Positions 41,301-50,600 of a stretch of DNA of 64,000 bases are shown piece after piece (the stretch's first letter is position 1; every line of letters starts with the position of its first letter). The notes under the pieces were generated by a model. It saw nothing but the letters and a program-made list of their open reading frames with translations, searched no databases and was not told the DNA's origin. Origin of the DNA: Amycolatopsis vancoresmycina (GTDB lineage Bacteria > Actinomycetota > Actinomycetes > Mycobacteriales > Pseudonocardiaceae); contig NZ_JNYY01000001.1 in assembly GCF_000716785.1 (NCBI RefSeq), positions 682,001 through 746,000 of the forward strand, given 5' to 3'. Both the position numbers and the translations under genes were made by a program.

Positions 41301-44300
41301 GGCCGGACGCCGGCGCGGGTCAGCAACCGGAACGCCGCCAGGCCGGTGAGGCCGAGCGCGGGCTGGGCGACGCGGGTGTCGGTGACGCGCCCGGCCTGCG
41401 CCTGCCGCGCCGGTTCCCCGAACACCGCCGGGCCGAACACGACCCCGGCCGTGGGCGGGTCGAGGCGCAGGTACCGCTGCAGCTCGGGGAAAGTGACGAA
41501 CAGCTCGGCGAACATGCCCGGCCGCTGGCTGCCCTGGCCGGGGAACAGCACCGCGACCTCGCCGGGCTCCGCCGGGCCGGCGCGGTACACGCCCGGCGCG
41601 TCGTCCCCGGCCAGCGCCGTCCGCAGCAGCTCGGCCAGCTCGTCCACAGTGGACGCGACGACGGCGAGCCGGATCCGCCCGCCCGCCGCTTCGGCCCGCC
41701 GGGACGCGCCGAGGGCCAGGTCGCGCAGCCGCCACGGCGCCCGGCCGGCCGGGACGTCGGTGGCCAGTTCCAGCACGGCCCGCGCCGCGGCTTCGGTGGT
41801 GAAGGTGAACAGCTCCGCGGGCCACTCGTCCGCCGCCTGCGCGGGCGGCACCCCGGGGTGCGCGCCGAGCACCACGTGGAAGTTCGTGCCGCCGAAGCCG
41901 AACGCGCTGACCCCGGCGAGCCGCTCCGCCGGCGGCGCGGTCCACGGCTGCGCCGCCGACTGGAACACGAACGGGCTCGTCTCCGGATCCCACGCCGGGT
42001 TCGGCGACGTAAGGTGCAGCGTCGGCGGTTTGACGCCGGTGTGCAGCGCCAGCGCGGTCTTGATCAGCCCGGCCAGGCCCGCGGCGCACTTGGTGTGCCC
42101 GATCTGGGACTTCACCGAGCCGACCGTGCATCCGCCCGGCGCGGCGCCGGCCTCGGTGAACACCTTCGTCAGGGTCCCGAGTTCGGTCCGGTCGCCGACG
42201 ACCGTGCCGGTGCCGTGCGCCTCGACGAGCCCGACGCGCGCGGGCGAGACGCCGGCGTTGCGGTAGGCGCGGGTCAACGCGGTGTGCTGGCCTTCGGGCC
42301 GCGGTGCGGTGAGGCCGAGCGCGCGGCCGTCCGAAGCCGCGCCGACGCCCTTGATCACCGCGTACACGCGGTCGCCGTCGCGTTCGGCGTCGGCGAGGCG
42401 CTTGAGCGCGAGGCACGCGACGCCTTCGCCGAGCGCGATGCCGTCGGCCGCGCTGTCGAACGTGGCCGACCGGCCGGTCGGCGAGAGGGCGTGCGCGGAG
42501 GCGAACAGGAGGTAGTCGTTGATGCCGTTGTGCAGGTCGGCGCCGCCGCAGAGGACGAGGTCGCTGGTGCCGGCGGTCAGTTCCTTGCAGGCGACGTCGA
42601 CCGCGGTCAGGGAGGACGCACACGCGGCGTCGACGGTGTAGTTGGCCCCGCCCAGGTCGAGCCGGTTGGCGATCCGCCCGGCGATGACGTTGGCGAGCAC
42701 GCCGGGGAAGGAGTCTTCGGTGATCCGCGGCAGCCGTTCGGCCAGCTCGGACGGTAGTTCGCCCATGTAGGACGGCAGCACGGTCCGCAGGGTCATCGCG
42801 TTCGACAGGTCGCTGCCCGCCTCGGCGCCGAACACCACCGACGTCCGCGCCCGGTCGAACGGCCGGTCGGCGTACCCGGCGTCGGCCAGCGCCCGGTGCG
42901 CGGCCTCCAGTGCCAGCAGCTGCACGGGCTCGATGCTGGCCAGCGACGACGGCGGGATGCCGTACTGCAGCGGGTCGAAGCCGATTTCCGGGAGGAACCC
43001 GCCCCAGCGGGACGGCGTCTTCTCCCCCTGGCCGTCCGGGTCGTAGTACAGCGAGGTGTCCCAGCGCTGCGGCGGCACCTCGGTGACCGCGTCGGCGCCG
43101 GCCAGGATGTTCGCCCAGAACGCGGCCAGGTCCGGGGCCTGCGGGAACATGCAGGCCATGCCGACGATCGCGATGTCCAGCGGCGCGGGCGCGGGCGGCT
43201 CCGGGGTCGTGAGCGCGAATCCGGCGGCGCGTGCCCGCAGGAATGCGTTCGCGCCTTCGCCGACGGCGTGGTGCAGGTCGGCGATCGTCGTGACGGCCGA
43301 GCGCAGCACCGCCACCTCGCCGGCCATGAACATGCCTTCGGCCAGCTGGCGGTCTTCGCCGACGTCCCGCAGCTCGGCGCCGACGCGCTCGATCCCCTTG
43401 CTCGCCAGGCGAAGCCGCCCGACGTTGAGCGTTTCCAGCTGCTCCCACGCGTCGCGGCTCGGCACGCCGCGCTCGGCGAGGTCCGCCTTGATCGCGGCGT
43501 ACTCCTCGGTGAACGGGCTGCGCACGCAGCGGGTGGCGTGGCCGGGCGCGGTTTCGAGGAGGTCGGTGTGCTCGGCGGCCAGGAGCCGGCGCTGGAACAG
43601 CGGGAGCACGGCACCGGCATCGACGGCTTCGCGGGTGAAGAGGTAGGCGGTGCCCATCAGCACCCCGATCGCCGCGCCCCGCGCGGCCACCGGCGCGGCG
43701 AGGGCGGCCACCATCGCGGCCGAACGTTCGTCGTGAACGCCGCCGGCGAACAGCAGCTGCAGCTCGGCAGCCGCGGCCGGGGTCGCCGCGAGGAAGTCGC
43801 CGAGCACGCCGAGCTGCGCCTCCCACAACGGGAAACTGGTGCGCGGGCCGACGTGCCCGCCGCACTCGGAGCCTTCGAACACGAACTTGCGCGCGCCCGC
43901 CTCGAGGAACTGCTTCAGCAGGCCCGGTGACGGCACGTGCAGGAACGTGCTGATGCCGGCGTCCTCCAGGGCCGCGGCCTGGGCCGGGCGGCCGCCGGCG
44001 ATGATCGCGTGGGTCGGCCGCAGCTCGCGGATCACCGCCAGCTGCGCGGTCTTGACGTCGTCGGCGGCGAACCCGAGGACTCCGACGCCCCAAGGCGCGC
44101 CGCCGACGGCTTCGCGGGTCCGCTCCAGGACGTCGCGGGTCTGCTCGGGGCCGGACAGGGCCAGTGCGATGAACGGCAGCGCCCCGCCCGCGGCGACTTC
44201 GGCCGCGAAGGCCGGCTGGTCGCTGACCCGGGTCATCGGTCCCTGCGCGACGGGCAGCGCGGTGCCGAGCGCGCGGCTGCCCGCGCTGCCCGGGCCGAGG

Positions 44301-45085
44301 ACGGCGTCCGGCACGCGCAGGGCTTCGCCGACGGCGTCGGCCAGGCCGCGGACCGCCGCGGTCACGGTGCCCCAGCGGTCGCGGAACCGGGTGGCGAGGA
44401 AGACGTCCTGGCCCGCTTCGACCGGCTCGGTGCCGCGGCGCGCCAGCACGCGGACGCCGTCGACGACGGTCGTTTCCGAACCGTCGAGACCGGTGAGGGC
44501 GGCGGTGAGCGTGGCCGGCAGTTCGGCTTCGGGCAGCAGGGCGAGCTGCGTGTCGACGAGGACGCCGGCCGCGCCGCCCGCGATCGCGGCCGCGGCGGTG
44601 TGCGGCCCGATGCCGCCCGCCGCCCACACCGGGACGCCGAGCGTGTCGTCGGCCAGGAGGGCCTGCAGCAGCACGAAGGTGCTCAGTTCCCCGGCCGGTC
44701 CGCCGCACTCGTGGCCGCGGGCGATCAGGCCGTGCGCGCCGCCGCCGACCGCTCGTGCGGCCGCCGCGCGGGAGGTCACCTCGGCCAGCACCCACCGGCC
44801 CGGGAAGTCCCGTGCCACGCAGGGGGCGTCTTCGGTCAGCAGCACGGTGGTCACCGCGTCGGGCAGGTCCGCCGGCTGGGCCAGCCGCACCCCGAACGCC
44901 GGGACGTCCCATTCCCCCAGGAGCGCGAGCTCTTCCGCGGCCGCGGCGCCGCCGCCGGTCAGGTCGAGCACCCCGAGCCCGCCGCCGCGCGCGGCGGCGG
45001 CGACCCCGCGCGCCGACGGCCGGCGCAGCGGCGACACGGCGACGACCAGCCCGGCCGGCGCGGAGTCGTGTTTCGAGAGACGCAT
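38357..45085 (-). CDS. iterative type I PKS: tandem NMO/PfaD-like ER - KS - AT - ACP - ACP - KR
   Basis: A 2242-residue synthase. Residues about 1-260 and 270-560 are two tandem nitronate-monooxygenase/PfaD-like FMN barrel units (GHECGGPAGELS in the first; QGPMTRVSD, FEGSECGGHVGP in the second). KS at about 635-1060 (DAACASS, EAHGTGT, IGHTKCAAG); AT at about 1150-1480 (GHSYGEL); two ACPs with LSVDSIKR and LSIDSIKR near residues 1653 and 1735; KR at about 1780-2235 (GGAKGITARFA; active Tyr in NRGQSDYAAAND). ATG at 45085 has GGGAG upstream. It encodes most reactions for iterative chain building, with DH and PPT on the next protein. First gene of a coupled five-gene operon. Confidence 0.93.
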   Translation of the reverse strand: MRLSKHDSAPAGLVVAVSPLRRPSARGVAAAARGGGLGVLDLTGGGAAAAEELALLGEWDVPAFGVRLAQPADLPDAVTTVLLTEDAPCVARDFPGRWVLAEVTSRAAAARAVGGGAHGLIARGHECGGPAGELSTFVLLQALLADDTLGVPVWAAGGIGPHTAAAAIAGGAAGVLVDTQLALLPEAELPATLTAALTGLDGSETTVVDGVRVLARRGTEPVEAGQDVFLATRFRDRWGTVTAAVRGLADAVGEALRVPDAVLGPGSAGSRALGTALPVAQGPMTRVSDQPAFAAEVAAGGALPFIALALSGPEQTRDVLERTREAVGGAPWGVGVLGFAADDVKTAQLAVIRELRPTHAIIAGGRPAQAAALEDAGISTFLHVPSPGLLKQFLEAGARKFVFEGSECGGHVGPRTSFPLWEAQLGVLGDFLAATPAAAAELQLLFAGGVHDERSAAMVAALAAPVAARGAAIGVLMGTAYLFTREAVDAGAVLPLFQRRLLAAEHTDLLETAPGHATRCVRSPFTEEYAAIKADLAERGVPSRDAWEQLETLNVGRLRLASKGIERVGAELRDVGEDRQLAEGMFMAGEVAVLRSAVTTIADLHHAVGEGANAFLRARAAGFALTTPEPPAPAPLDIAIVGMACMFPQAPDLAAFWANILAGADAVTEVPPQRWDTSLYYDPDGQGEKTPSRWGGFLPEIGFDPLQYGIPPSSLASIEPVQLLALEAAHRALADAGYADRPFDRARTSVVFGAEAGSDLSNAMTLRTVLPSYMGELPSELAERLPRITEDSFPGVLANVIAGRIANRLDLGGANYTVDAACASSLTAVDVACKELTAGTSDLVLCGGADLHNGINDYLLFASAHALSPTGRSATFDSAADGIALGEGVACLALKRLADAERDGDRVYAVIKGVGAASDGRALGLTAPRPEGQHTALTRAYRNAGVSPARVGLVEAHGTGTVVGDRTELGTLTKVFTEAGAAPGGCTVGSVKSQIGHTKCAAGLAGLIKTALALHTGVKPPTLHLTSPNPAWDPETSPFVFQSAAQPWTAPPAERLAGVSAFGFGGTNFHVVLGAHPGVPPAQAADEWPAELFTFTTEAAARAVLELATDVPAGRAPWRLRDLALGASRRAEAAGGRIRLAVVASTVDELAELLRTALAGDDAPGVYRAGPAEPGEVAVLFPGQGSQRPGMFAELFVTFPELQRYLRLDPPTAGVVFGPAVFGEPARQAQAGRVTDTRVAQPALGLTGLAAFRLLTRAGVRPAMLGGHSYGELTALAAAGALTPEALLHASHARAGAMAGAVPSDDPGAMAAVSAGAAETGKVLADAGLATVVLANHNSPQQTVISGPTADVETAVGHLRAAGLGAKRLQVACAFHSSLVAPAGEAFGRALEAIGVVRPAVPVYANRTAGPYPPDPDAIRGELAAQLGAPVRFVEQVEAMYAAGARVFVEAGPGAVLAKQVAAILGDRPHRTVGFEQPGRRGLPGFLGALAQLAVSGVDVGTGWLFRGRDAVDASAAERPTRPGWTVDGHLLRAADGTIPAGALRPAERITLGVSPGPEPVSSEAMVADFLRTSREMIAAQRDVLLGFFGADAPAPVRAAIPAPQVVVAPAPPEVTVGRSVLATVVEVIGERTGYPVEMIEPDLDLEADLSVDSIKRAEIAGELAARLGLAGGDVEEFAKARTAAAIVELIGGAEPAAAVVPVLATVVEVIGERTGYPAEMIEPDLDLEADLSIDSIKRAEIAGELTVRLGTGDVEELAKARTAAGIAELLGNGEPGSGEPRPVPGEPEPVIVAPKRYLMTEVALAPAGVPTIAGRRFLVVGSGAGDVRAALETHGAEAETGAEVRPGFDGYLFLDPVLPAAFRRYQDALGSHPRWLLSAGPAEGLRGFHRSLAREYPDTLVRVVEGADAAALVAELSTADREPVVVHRGGVRHGIEPAEEDLGPLARSGAGPAGDGAAEAAAIGLDRDSVVLLVGGAKGITARFAATLAGAARCRVELLGRTPVPAAQDEHPHARTAKDLRAALVASGLKNPAEIERTVRRIQGEREVRQTLRTLGELGSPARYQSVDMLDAEAVHRAVKEIHAEYGRLDGIVYAAGVIEDKLVADKTAESFERVYGTKVDGARTLLEATADLPDEPKFVVLFGSIAATLGNRGQSDYAAANDALEALGGRWPAGRSVTVHWGPWAPTGDHDGMVTPELMRDYARRGIALIDPEEGTLGLLRELAWGRPGTAAVVHTASGW
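39887..40225 (-). repeat. near-identical DNA repeat in the tandem ACPs
   Basis: A 93-nt block at 39887-39979 recurs at 40133-40225 with only two mismatches, 246 bp (82 codons) apart. It covers the helix-loop and phosphopantetheine-site part of both ACP domains. Such identity across synonymous sites points to recent duplication or gene conversion. Confidence 0.85.
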
Positions 45086-45129
45086 GGGAACTCCCGCTAC
45101 GCACGAAAGGGTGAAGGGTAACGGGGAGT

Positions 45130-45158
45130 ACTTAAGCGGGTTCCTTCCGTGCCGTCAA
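45130..45158 (-). promoter_or_regulatory. putative sigma-70-type promoter of the PKS operon
   Basis: On the minus strand TTGACG (45158-45153) and TTAAGT (45135-45130) are spaced by exactly 17 bp, about 45 bp before the PKS ATG. The -35 is good and the -10 weak, suggesting a regulated promoter. Inferred from sequence only. Confidence 0.4.
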
Positions 45159-45803
45159 CAACCCACCGCGATTTCATCGCCGCTGTTCAGAAAATTCGCG
45201 GCGGACCAGGCCGGCAGCGCAAGAATTTAACGCCGCCGTCACGTTCGGACACCCGGCCGGCGGGACGCGATTGCCGTGGCCGGCCACCCGTACCGGTTCC
45301 GCGCCGTGGTCCACCCGGCCCGCACCGCCGGACGGCGCAAGCCATCCCGCCTGGTGGACGCGGTCCGGTTGATCGGTCCGGACCACATCGACCGGCGGGT
45401 GCCGCGTTTCCGGAAGGCCACCGCCGCGTATCCGGATGGTAAACCCGCTATCCGGAACAGCTCTCTTCGCAGATGGACCCCGACACCTCTTCCCCGGTTT
45501 CAGATGTTGATTTCTCGCCGCTTTTCCGGGCGACCGGAAGAATCGGCCGAAGAATACGCGGACCGGCCTGCCACCCGGCCGCGAGTCCACAATGGATGGG
45601 GACGGCACCGGGGTTCCCGGTGCTCACGGACCACGAACGGGGCACCCGGCCGCGGCGGCCGGGACGACCTCCGGTATTCGGCCGCCCACCTTCGGTGGTC
45701 CGGCCGGCGCAGCCCGGGCGGCGGTGATCGAAATTTTCCGCCTCCGCGTTACAAGCTTTTCCTGAGAAGAAGCTGAAGACATTTCGCGTACCAGCGAGTA
45801 GCA

Positions 45804-45841
45804 CTAGACAGTGCGTCTAGACTTCGACTGTTCGTCCAGAC
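45804..45841. promoter_or_regulatory. repeated CTAGAC operator before the PLP operon
   Basis: CTAGAC at 45804-45809 pairs with GTCTAG at 45815-45820. The overlapping palindrome GTCTAGAC (45815-45822) recurs as GTCCAGAC (45834-45841). The cluster ends two bases before the Shine-Dalgarno of the PLP gene, so a bound protein would block initiation. The downstream YheO-type regulator is the likely ligand. Confidence 0.6.
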
Positions 45842-45853
45842 ACGGAGGTGGCG

Positions 45854-46963
45854 GTGGAGTACTGGTACACCGACGAGCGCTCGGGGCAGCGGTACCCCGG
45901 TGATCCCCGGCGCTGGCGCGGCGACGACGGCACTCCGCTGACCGTCGCACCGCTGCCGGGCCTGCGCCCGGACGACGTCGACACCGGCGTCCGGTCCCTG
46001 TGGCGCTACCGGGCCGCGCTGCCCGGCGACCTCCGCCCGGTGTCGCTCGGCGAAGGCTGCACCCCGCTCGTCCCCCGCGCCTGGGACGGCACCGACGTCC
46101 GGTTCAAGCTCGAATGGTTCAGCCCGACCGGCAGCTTCAAGGACCGCGGTTCCAGCGTCATGGTCTCCGCGCTGGCCGGCGCCGGGGTGCGCGAACTGCT
46201 GGAGGACAGCTCGGGCAACGGCGGCTCGTCGGTCGCGGCCTACAGCGCCGCGGCCGGCATCGCGGCGACCGTCCTGGCCCCCGAGGGGACATCGCCGGCG
46301 AAGGTGCTGCAGACCCGCGCGTACGGCGCGGCCGTCGAACTGGTGCCGGGCACCCGCGACGACACCGCCGCGGAGGCCGTCCGCCGTTCGGCGCACACGA
46401 CCTACGCCAGCCACAACTGGCACCCGTTCTTCCTGCAGGGCACCAAGACGCTGGCCTACGAGCTGTGGGAGGACCTCGGGTTCCGCGCGCCGGACGCCGT
46501 CGTCACGGTGGCCGGGGCGGGCAGCATCGTGCTGGGCTGCGACCTCGGGTTCGGGGAGCTGCTGGCCGCGGGGTCGATCGGGCGGCGGCCGCGCCTGCTC
46601 GTCGCCCAGCCGCGCAACTGCTCCCCGATCGACGCGGCCTGCCACGACCGGCAGCCGCCGCCGTTCGCCCCGACCGTCGCCGAGGGAACGGCGATCCGCC
46701 ATCCGGTGCGGCTGCCCGAGGTGCTCGCGGCGATCCGGCGCTCGGGCGGCGACACGGCGGCGATCGAGGAGGACGCCATCGCCGCGGCCGCCCGCCGCCT
46801 GGCGTCCCTCGGCCTCTACGCGGAGCCGACCAGCGCCACGGCCGCCGCGGCCATCGACGTGTTCCGCGCGCGGGGCGCCATCCGGCCCGGCGAAACGACG
46901 GTCGTCGTGCTGACCGGCTCCGGCCTGAAGGCGCCGGACACGCTGCGGGAGCTGATCGGATGA
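45854..46963 (+). CDS. PLP-dependent lyase (threonine synthase / tryptophan-synthase-beta fold)
   Basis: A 369-residue fold-type II PLP enzyme. The Schiff-base lysine lies in TGSFKDRGSS, the phosphate-binding loop is SSGNGGSSVAAY, and the C-terminal TGSGLKAP ends the domain as in threonine synthases. The N-terminal domain of genuine threonine synthase is short here, and no thr genes are near, so an ammonia-lyase or diaminopropionate-type activity is equally possible. GTG at 45854 was chosen for spacing to GGAGG. It overlaps the regulator start (ATGA). Confidence 0.85.
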   Translation: MEYWYTDERSGQRYPGDPRRWRGDDGTPLTVAPLPGLRPDDVDTGVRSLWRYRAALPGDLRPVSLGEGCTPLVPRAWDGTDVRFKLEWFSPTGSFKDRGSSVMVSALAGAGVRELLEDSSGNGGSSVAAYSAAAGIAATVLAPEGTSPAKVLQTRAYGAAVELVPGTRDDTAAEAVRRSAHTTYASHNWHPFFLQGTKTLAYELWEDLGFRAPDAVVTVAGAGSIVLGCDLGFGELLAAGSIGRRPRLLVAQPRNCSPIDAACHDRQPPPFAPTVAEGTAIRHPVRLPEVLAAIRRSGGDTAAIEEDAIAAAARRLASLGLYAEPTSATAAAAIDVFRARGAIRPGETTVVVLTGSGLKAPDTLRELIG

Positions 46964-47577
46964 CCGAGGACGAGCTGCTGCTGCGCGAGGCGGAGAAGAT
47001 CGCCCACGCGATCGGCCGGATGTTCCCGGGCCTGTGCGAGGTGGTGCTGCACGACCTGCGCGACCCGGCCCACGCGGTGCGCGCGATCGAAGGCGGCCTG
47101 TCGGGCCGGGCGGTCGGCGACCCGGCCACCGAGCTGGGCCTGGCGAGGATCGCGGACCCGGACTTCCCGGACGTGCTGCAGAACTACCCGAACCGCTTCC
47201 CGGACGGCCGCCCGGCGAAGAGCACCTCGATCGGCCTCCGCAATTCGGCGGGCGAGTACGTCGCGGCCCTGTGCCTCAACCTCGACGTGTCCTTGCTCGG
47301 CCCGGCGGCCCGGGCGCTGACCAGGCTGGCCCGCACCGACGAGCCGGCACCGCTGGCGGAGTCCCTGCGCGCCCGGACGGCCGACGAGCTGCGCGCACTG
47401 GTCGAGGACTACGCGACCGAGCGCGGTCACACCCCGCGCAGCCTGCCGCCGTCCGGGAAGAAGGACCTGGTGCGGACGTTGAAGGCGCGCGGGTTCCTGG
47501 AGGTGAAGAACGCGGTGCCCGCGGTGACCGACCTGCTCGGGATCTCGCGCGCCAGCGTCTACAACTACCTGCGCTGA
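46960..47577 (+). CDS. YheO/DauR-type PAS-HTH regulator
   Basis: A 205-residue regulator. The N-terminal YheO-like PAS domain (CEVVLHDLRDPAHAVRAIEG, then ALCLNLDVSLL) is followed by a C-terminal helix-turn-helix (AVTDLLGISRASVYNYLR). Relatives repress amino-acid catabolic genes, for example DauR for D-arginine use. Its start overlaps the PLP gene stop, so it most likely controls that enzyme in response to its amino-acid substrate. Confidence 0.9.
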   Translation: MTEDELLLREAEKIAHAIGRMFPGLCEVVLHDLRDPAHAVRAIEGGLSGRAVGDPATELGLARIADPDFPDVLQNYPNRFPDGRPAKSTSIGLRNSAGEYVAALCLNLDVSLLGPAARALTRLARTDEPAPLAESLRARTADELRALVEDYATERGHTPRSLPPSGKKDLVRTLKARGFLEVKNAVPAVTDLLGISRASVYNYLR

Positions 47578-47590
47578 GCCGGATACCGGG

Positions 47591-47615
47591 GCGGGTCACC
47601 CGGTCGGTGACCCGC
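47591..47615 (+). terminator. hairpin terminator after the PLP-regulator operon
   Basis: A perfect 10-bp stem (GCGGGTCACC at 47591-47600 with 47606-47615) and a 5-nt loop. It starts 13 bp after the YheO-type stop codon. Confidence 0.7.
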
Positions 47616-47665
47616 TGTGACGACGCTGGCGTACAGTGACACCTGCCACAGACGTGAGGGGGCTC

Positions 47666-50600
47666 ATGCAGGGGGACAGTCGTGCGCGCACGGTCGAGTT
47701 CTGGCGTGCGGTCGAGACGCTCAGCCCGGCCACCGTCCCCAAGATCGACCGGCGCGGCGGCCCCGGAGCCGACCAGCTCGTGTTCGACCTCGACCCGCGG
47801 GAGCAGACCCCGTGGTCGGAAAATCACCCGCTCAGGGCTCGCCCGCTGCCGACGGCGCTGGCTTGGCAGTTCACCGTTTACGGTGGTCTGTACGAGCTGA
47901 CGGCGATCCGGGACACGCTGGCCCGGGCGTTCGGCGACGACACCACGCCTGCGGATGGACGCAGTTCGGGCCAGGCGGCGCTGTTCGCGTTCACGGTGGA
48001 CGCCGACGGCTTCCTGGTCGAGGGCTCGGGCATCCTCTCCGCGTGCGCGTGGGCCCTGGGCCGGCTGAGCCGCGAGGGCCCGGACGCCGACTGGCTCGAC
48101 GGATTCGAAGCCGAAGAGCGCGGGTTCGCTGACGGTTTGGACCGGCTCGCACCGCCTTCCCGCGAACCCCGAAGCGGTTCCACGGCGGGCAAGGCGATGC
48201 ATGCGCTTGGCGAACACGCGAAGGAAGCTGCGCGCGAAGCAGCCGGAGCGGGGGCCAAGGCGACGGGTGCGGCAGTCACCACGGCCGCGGCCACCGCGGT
48301 CACCTCGGTGGCCGGCCCGGTTGTCGGAGGCATCGCCGGGGCGGTGGCCGGCACCTTCGCTGCGAAGCTGCTGACCCCGAAGAAGAGGGCGGGAGAACCG
48401 GCGGCCGAGCCCGGCCCCGGTGCCCGCCCGCGGTTCGACCTCACCGCGGACGCGGTGCACGAGTTCACCGCGGAACTGGCCTCAGCACTGGGCGTCGACG
48501 GCGCGCTCGATCCACGGGGCATCCGCGTGCAGTGCACGAAGGTGCGGGTCAGGGACGCCGCCGACGCGCGCGACAGCACGTTCCTGAACAGCTTTTACGT
48601 GCCCGACCTCGCGAAGATCGCCAAGGCCGTGCGAACCGGCGACCTCGGTACCGGGCTTCGCGGCTTCCTCGCCGACTCCGGCTCGGTGCCGGTCCACGCC
48701 CGGGTCGACGTCCGCACCACACCCGGCGCCGTGCTCGAGGCGGTCGCGCCCGCCCGGCTGCCGCTCGGGCGCTGGCCCGGCGACCCGGCTCGGCCACTGG
48801 TGCTGAGCCAGCAGTTCGCGGTCGACCGAATCCTGGCCGAGTTCGATTCGGGCGGCGGTCTGTTCGCCGTCAACGGCCCGCCGGGCACCGGCAAGACCAC
48901 CTTGCTCCGCGACGTGATCGCCGCCGTGCTGGTCCAGCGGGCCGAATCGCTCGCCGGGCTGGCCACGCCGGCCGACGCGTTCTCCGGCGAGCTCGAGCGG
49001 GTCAAGATCACCGAACGGTTCTCGGCGTCCGTCCGACGCGTCTCGCCGGCCGTGACCGGCGCGGAGATCCTCGTGGCCACCTCCGGGAACAAGGCGGCCG
49101 CGAACGTGACCGCGGAGATACCCGGCATCGATGCGATCGGCGGCGCCGAAGAGGCCGCGGTCGCGGTCGACTACTTCCGCGACCTGGCTTCCCACGTGCT
49201 CGGCAAGCCGGCCTGGGGCCTGCTCGCCGCCACACTGGGCAACCGGAAGAACTGCGGCCAGTTCGCCAAACGGTTCTGGTGGGGCCGGGAAACGGTGCAG
49301 ACCGACGACTCCGCCGCACAGCCGGACATCCCGGGTCTGCAACGGATCCTGCGCGCGGCCCGGGATCAGCCCGGCGCGGTCGACGACTGGGCGACGGCGG
49401 TCCGGCGTTTCCGCGACGCCGAGGCAACGTGCACCCGGTTGGCCGCCGAACGCGAGCAGGTCGCGCGGGCCTTGAAGGATCGTCCCGGGCTGGAGGCCTG
49501 CCTGCGCGAAGCCGAAGGAGCTTTCACGCAGCTGCAGCATCAGCATGCGGACTGGGGCCGGCGGGTCGCGGAATCGCAGCGCGGGCACGCAGCCGCCGCG
49601 GCCGTGCTCCACCACGCGACGGCGGTCCACCGGGATCATCGCGCGGACAAACCCGGATTCTGGGTTTCGGTCTCGACGCTGTTCCGGGCAGGACGCGCGT
49701 GGCACGCCGAGCACGATCGGCTCCGCCGCCGGCGTGACGACGCGGCGCGGGTGCTGGACCAGTGGGCGGCCGCACTTCGCCGCCTGGCCGAGGAAGGCTC
49801 CGCCCTCGACGCCCGGCTCCGCAACGCCGGCGGCCGGCTCGACTCGGCCCGGTTCGAGCTGGACAAGGTCGTCTCCTTCATCGCCACCGCGCACCGCCGT
49901 TGGCCGGGCCACGTCCCCGATCCCGCGGCGTTCGCCGGGGACGACGCCTTCCAGCTGTGCGCGCCCTGGGCCGACTCCGAGTTCACCACCGCCCGCAACC
50001 GGGTCACGCTCGAAGCCCTCCGCCTGCACAAGGCCTTCGTGCTCGGCGCGGGTGCGCCGATGCGCGACAACCTCACCGCGGCCGAAGCGGTGCTCAGCGG
50101 CAACCCGACCCTCCGGGATGACACGCTGCTGGCGGTCTGGCAGACGCTTTTCCTGGTTGTCCCGGTCATCTCGACGACGTTCGCCTCCCTTCCGCGGCTT
50201 TTCGGCCGGCTCGGTCCCGAAGCGCTCGGGTGGCTGTTCGTCGACGAAGCCGGCCAAGCCACGCCCCAGCAGACGGCCGGAGGCATCTGGCGGGCCCGGC
50301 GGACCGTGCTCGTCGGTGATCCGCAGCAGCTGGAACCGATCGTGACGCTGCCGACGACCGCCCAGACCGCCCTGCTCACGCGATACCGCGTCGCCGATGA
50401 ATGGCTGCCGGACGCGACCTCGGCGCAGCGGGTGGCGGACCGCCTCAACCGGTTCGGCACCGCCTTGCCCGATCCGGTGGGTGACGGGGCGACCTGGGTG
50501 GGTGCACCCCTTCGCGTGCACCGCCGGTGTGATCGGCTGATGTTCGAGGTCTCGAACCGGATCGCTTACGGCGGGGAGCTCATGGTCTACGGCACCGGCG

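Larger units (their letters stand above)
45086..45853. other. 768-bp gap between the PKS operon and the divergent PLP operon
   Basis: It holds the probable PKS promoter on the left and a repeated operator on the right. Between about 45270 and 45450 one plus-strand frame from GTG 45276 looks coding (AGHPYRFRAVVHPART, then RLVDAVRLIGPDHIDRR) but turns into non-protein sequence. It is at best a small or eroded gene. Nothing else is supported. Confidence 0.4.

Noticed and set aside
34122..42757. Long plus-strand frames opposite both PKS genes
   Set aside because: No protein motifs, low-complexity RRGG/AGEQ-type sequence, while the minus strand encodes complete PKS domains.
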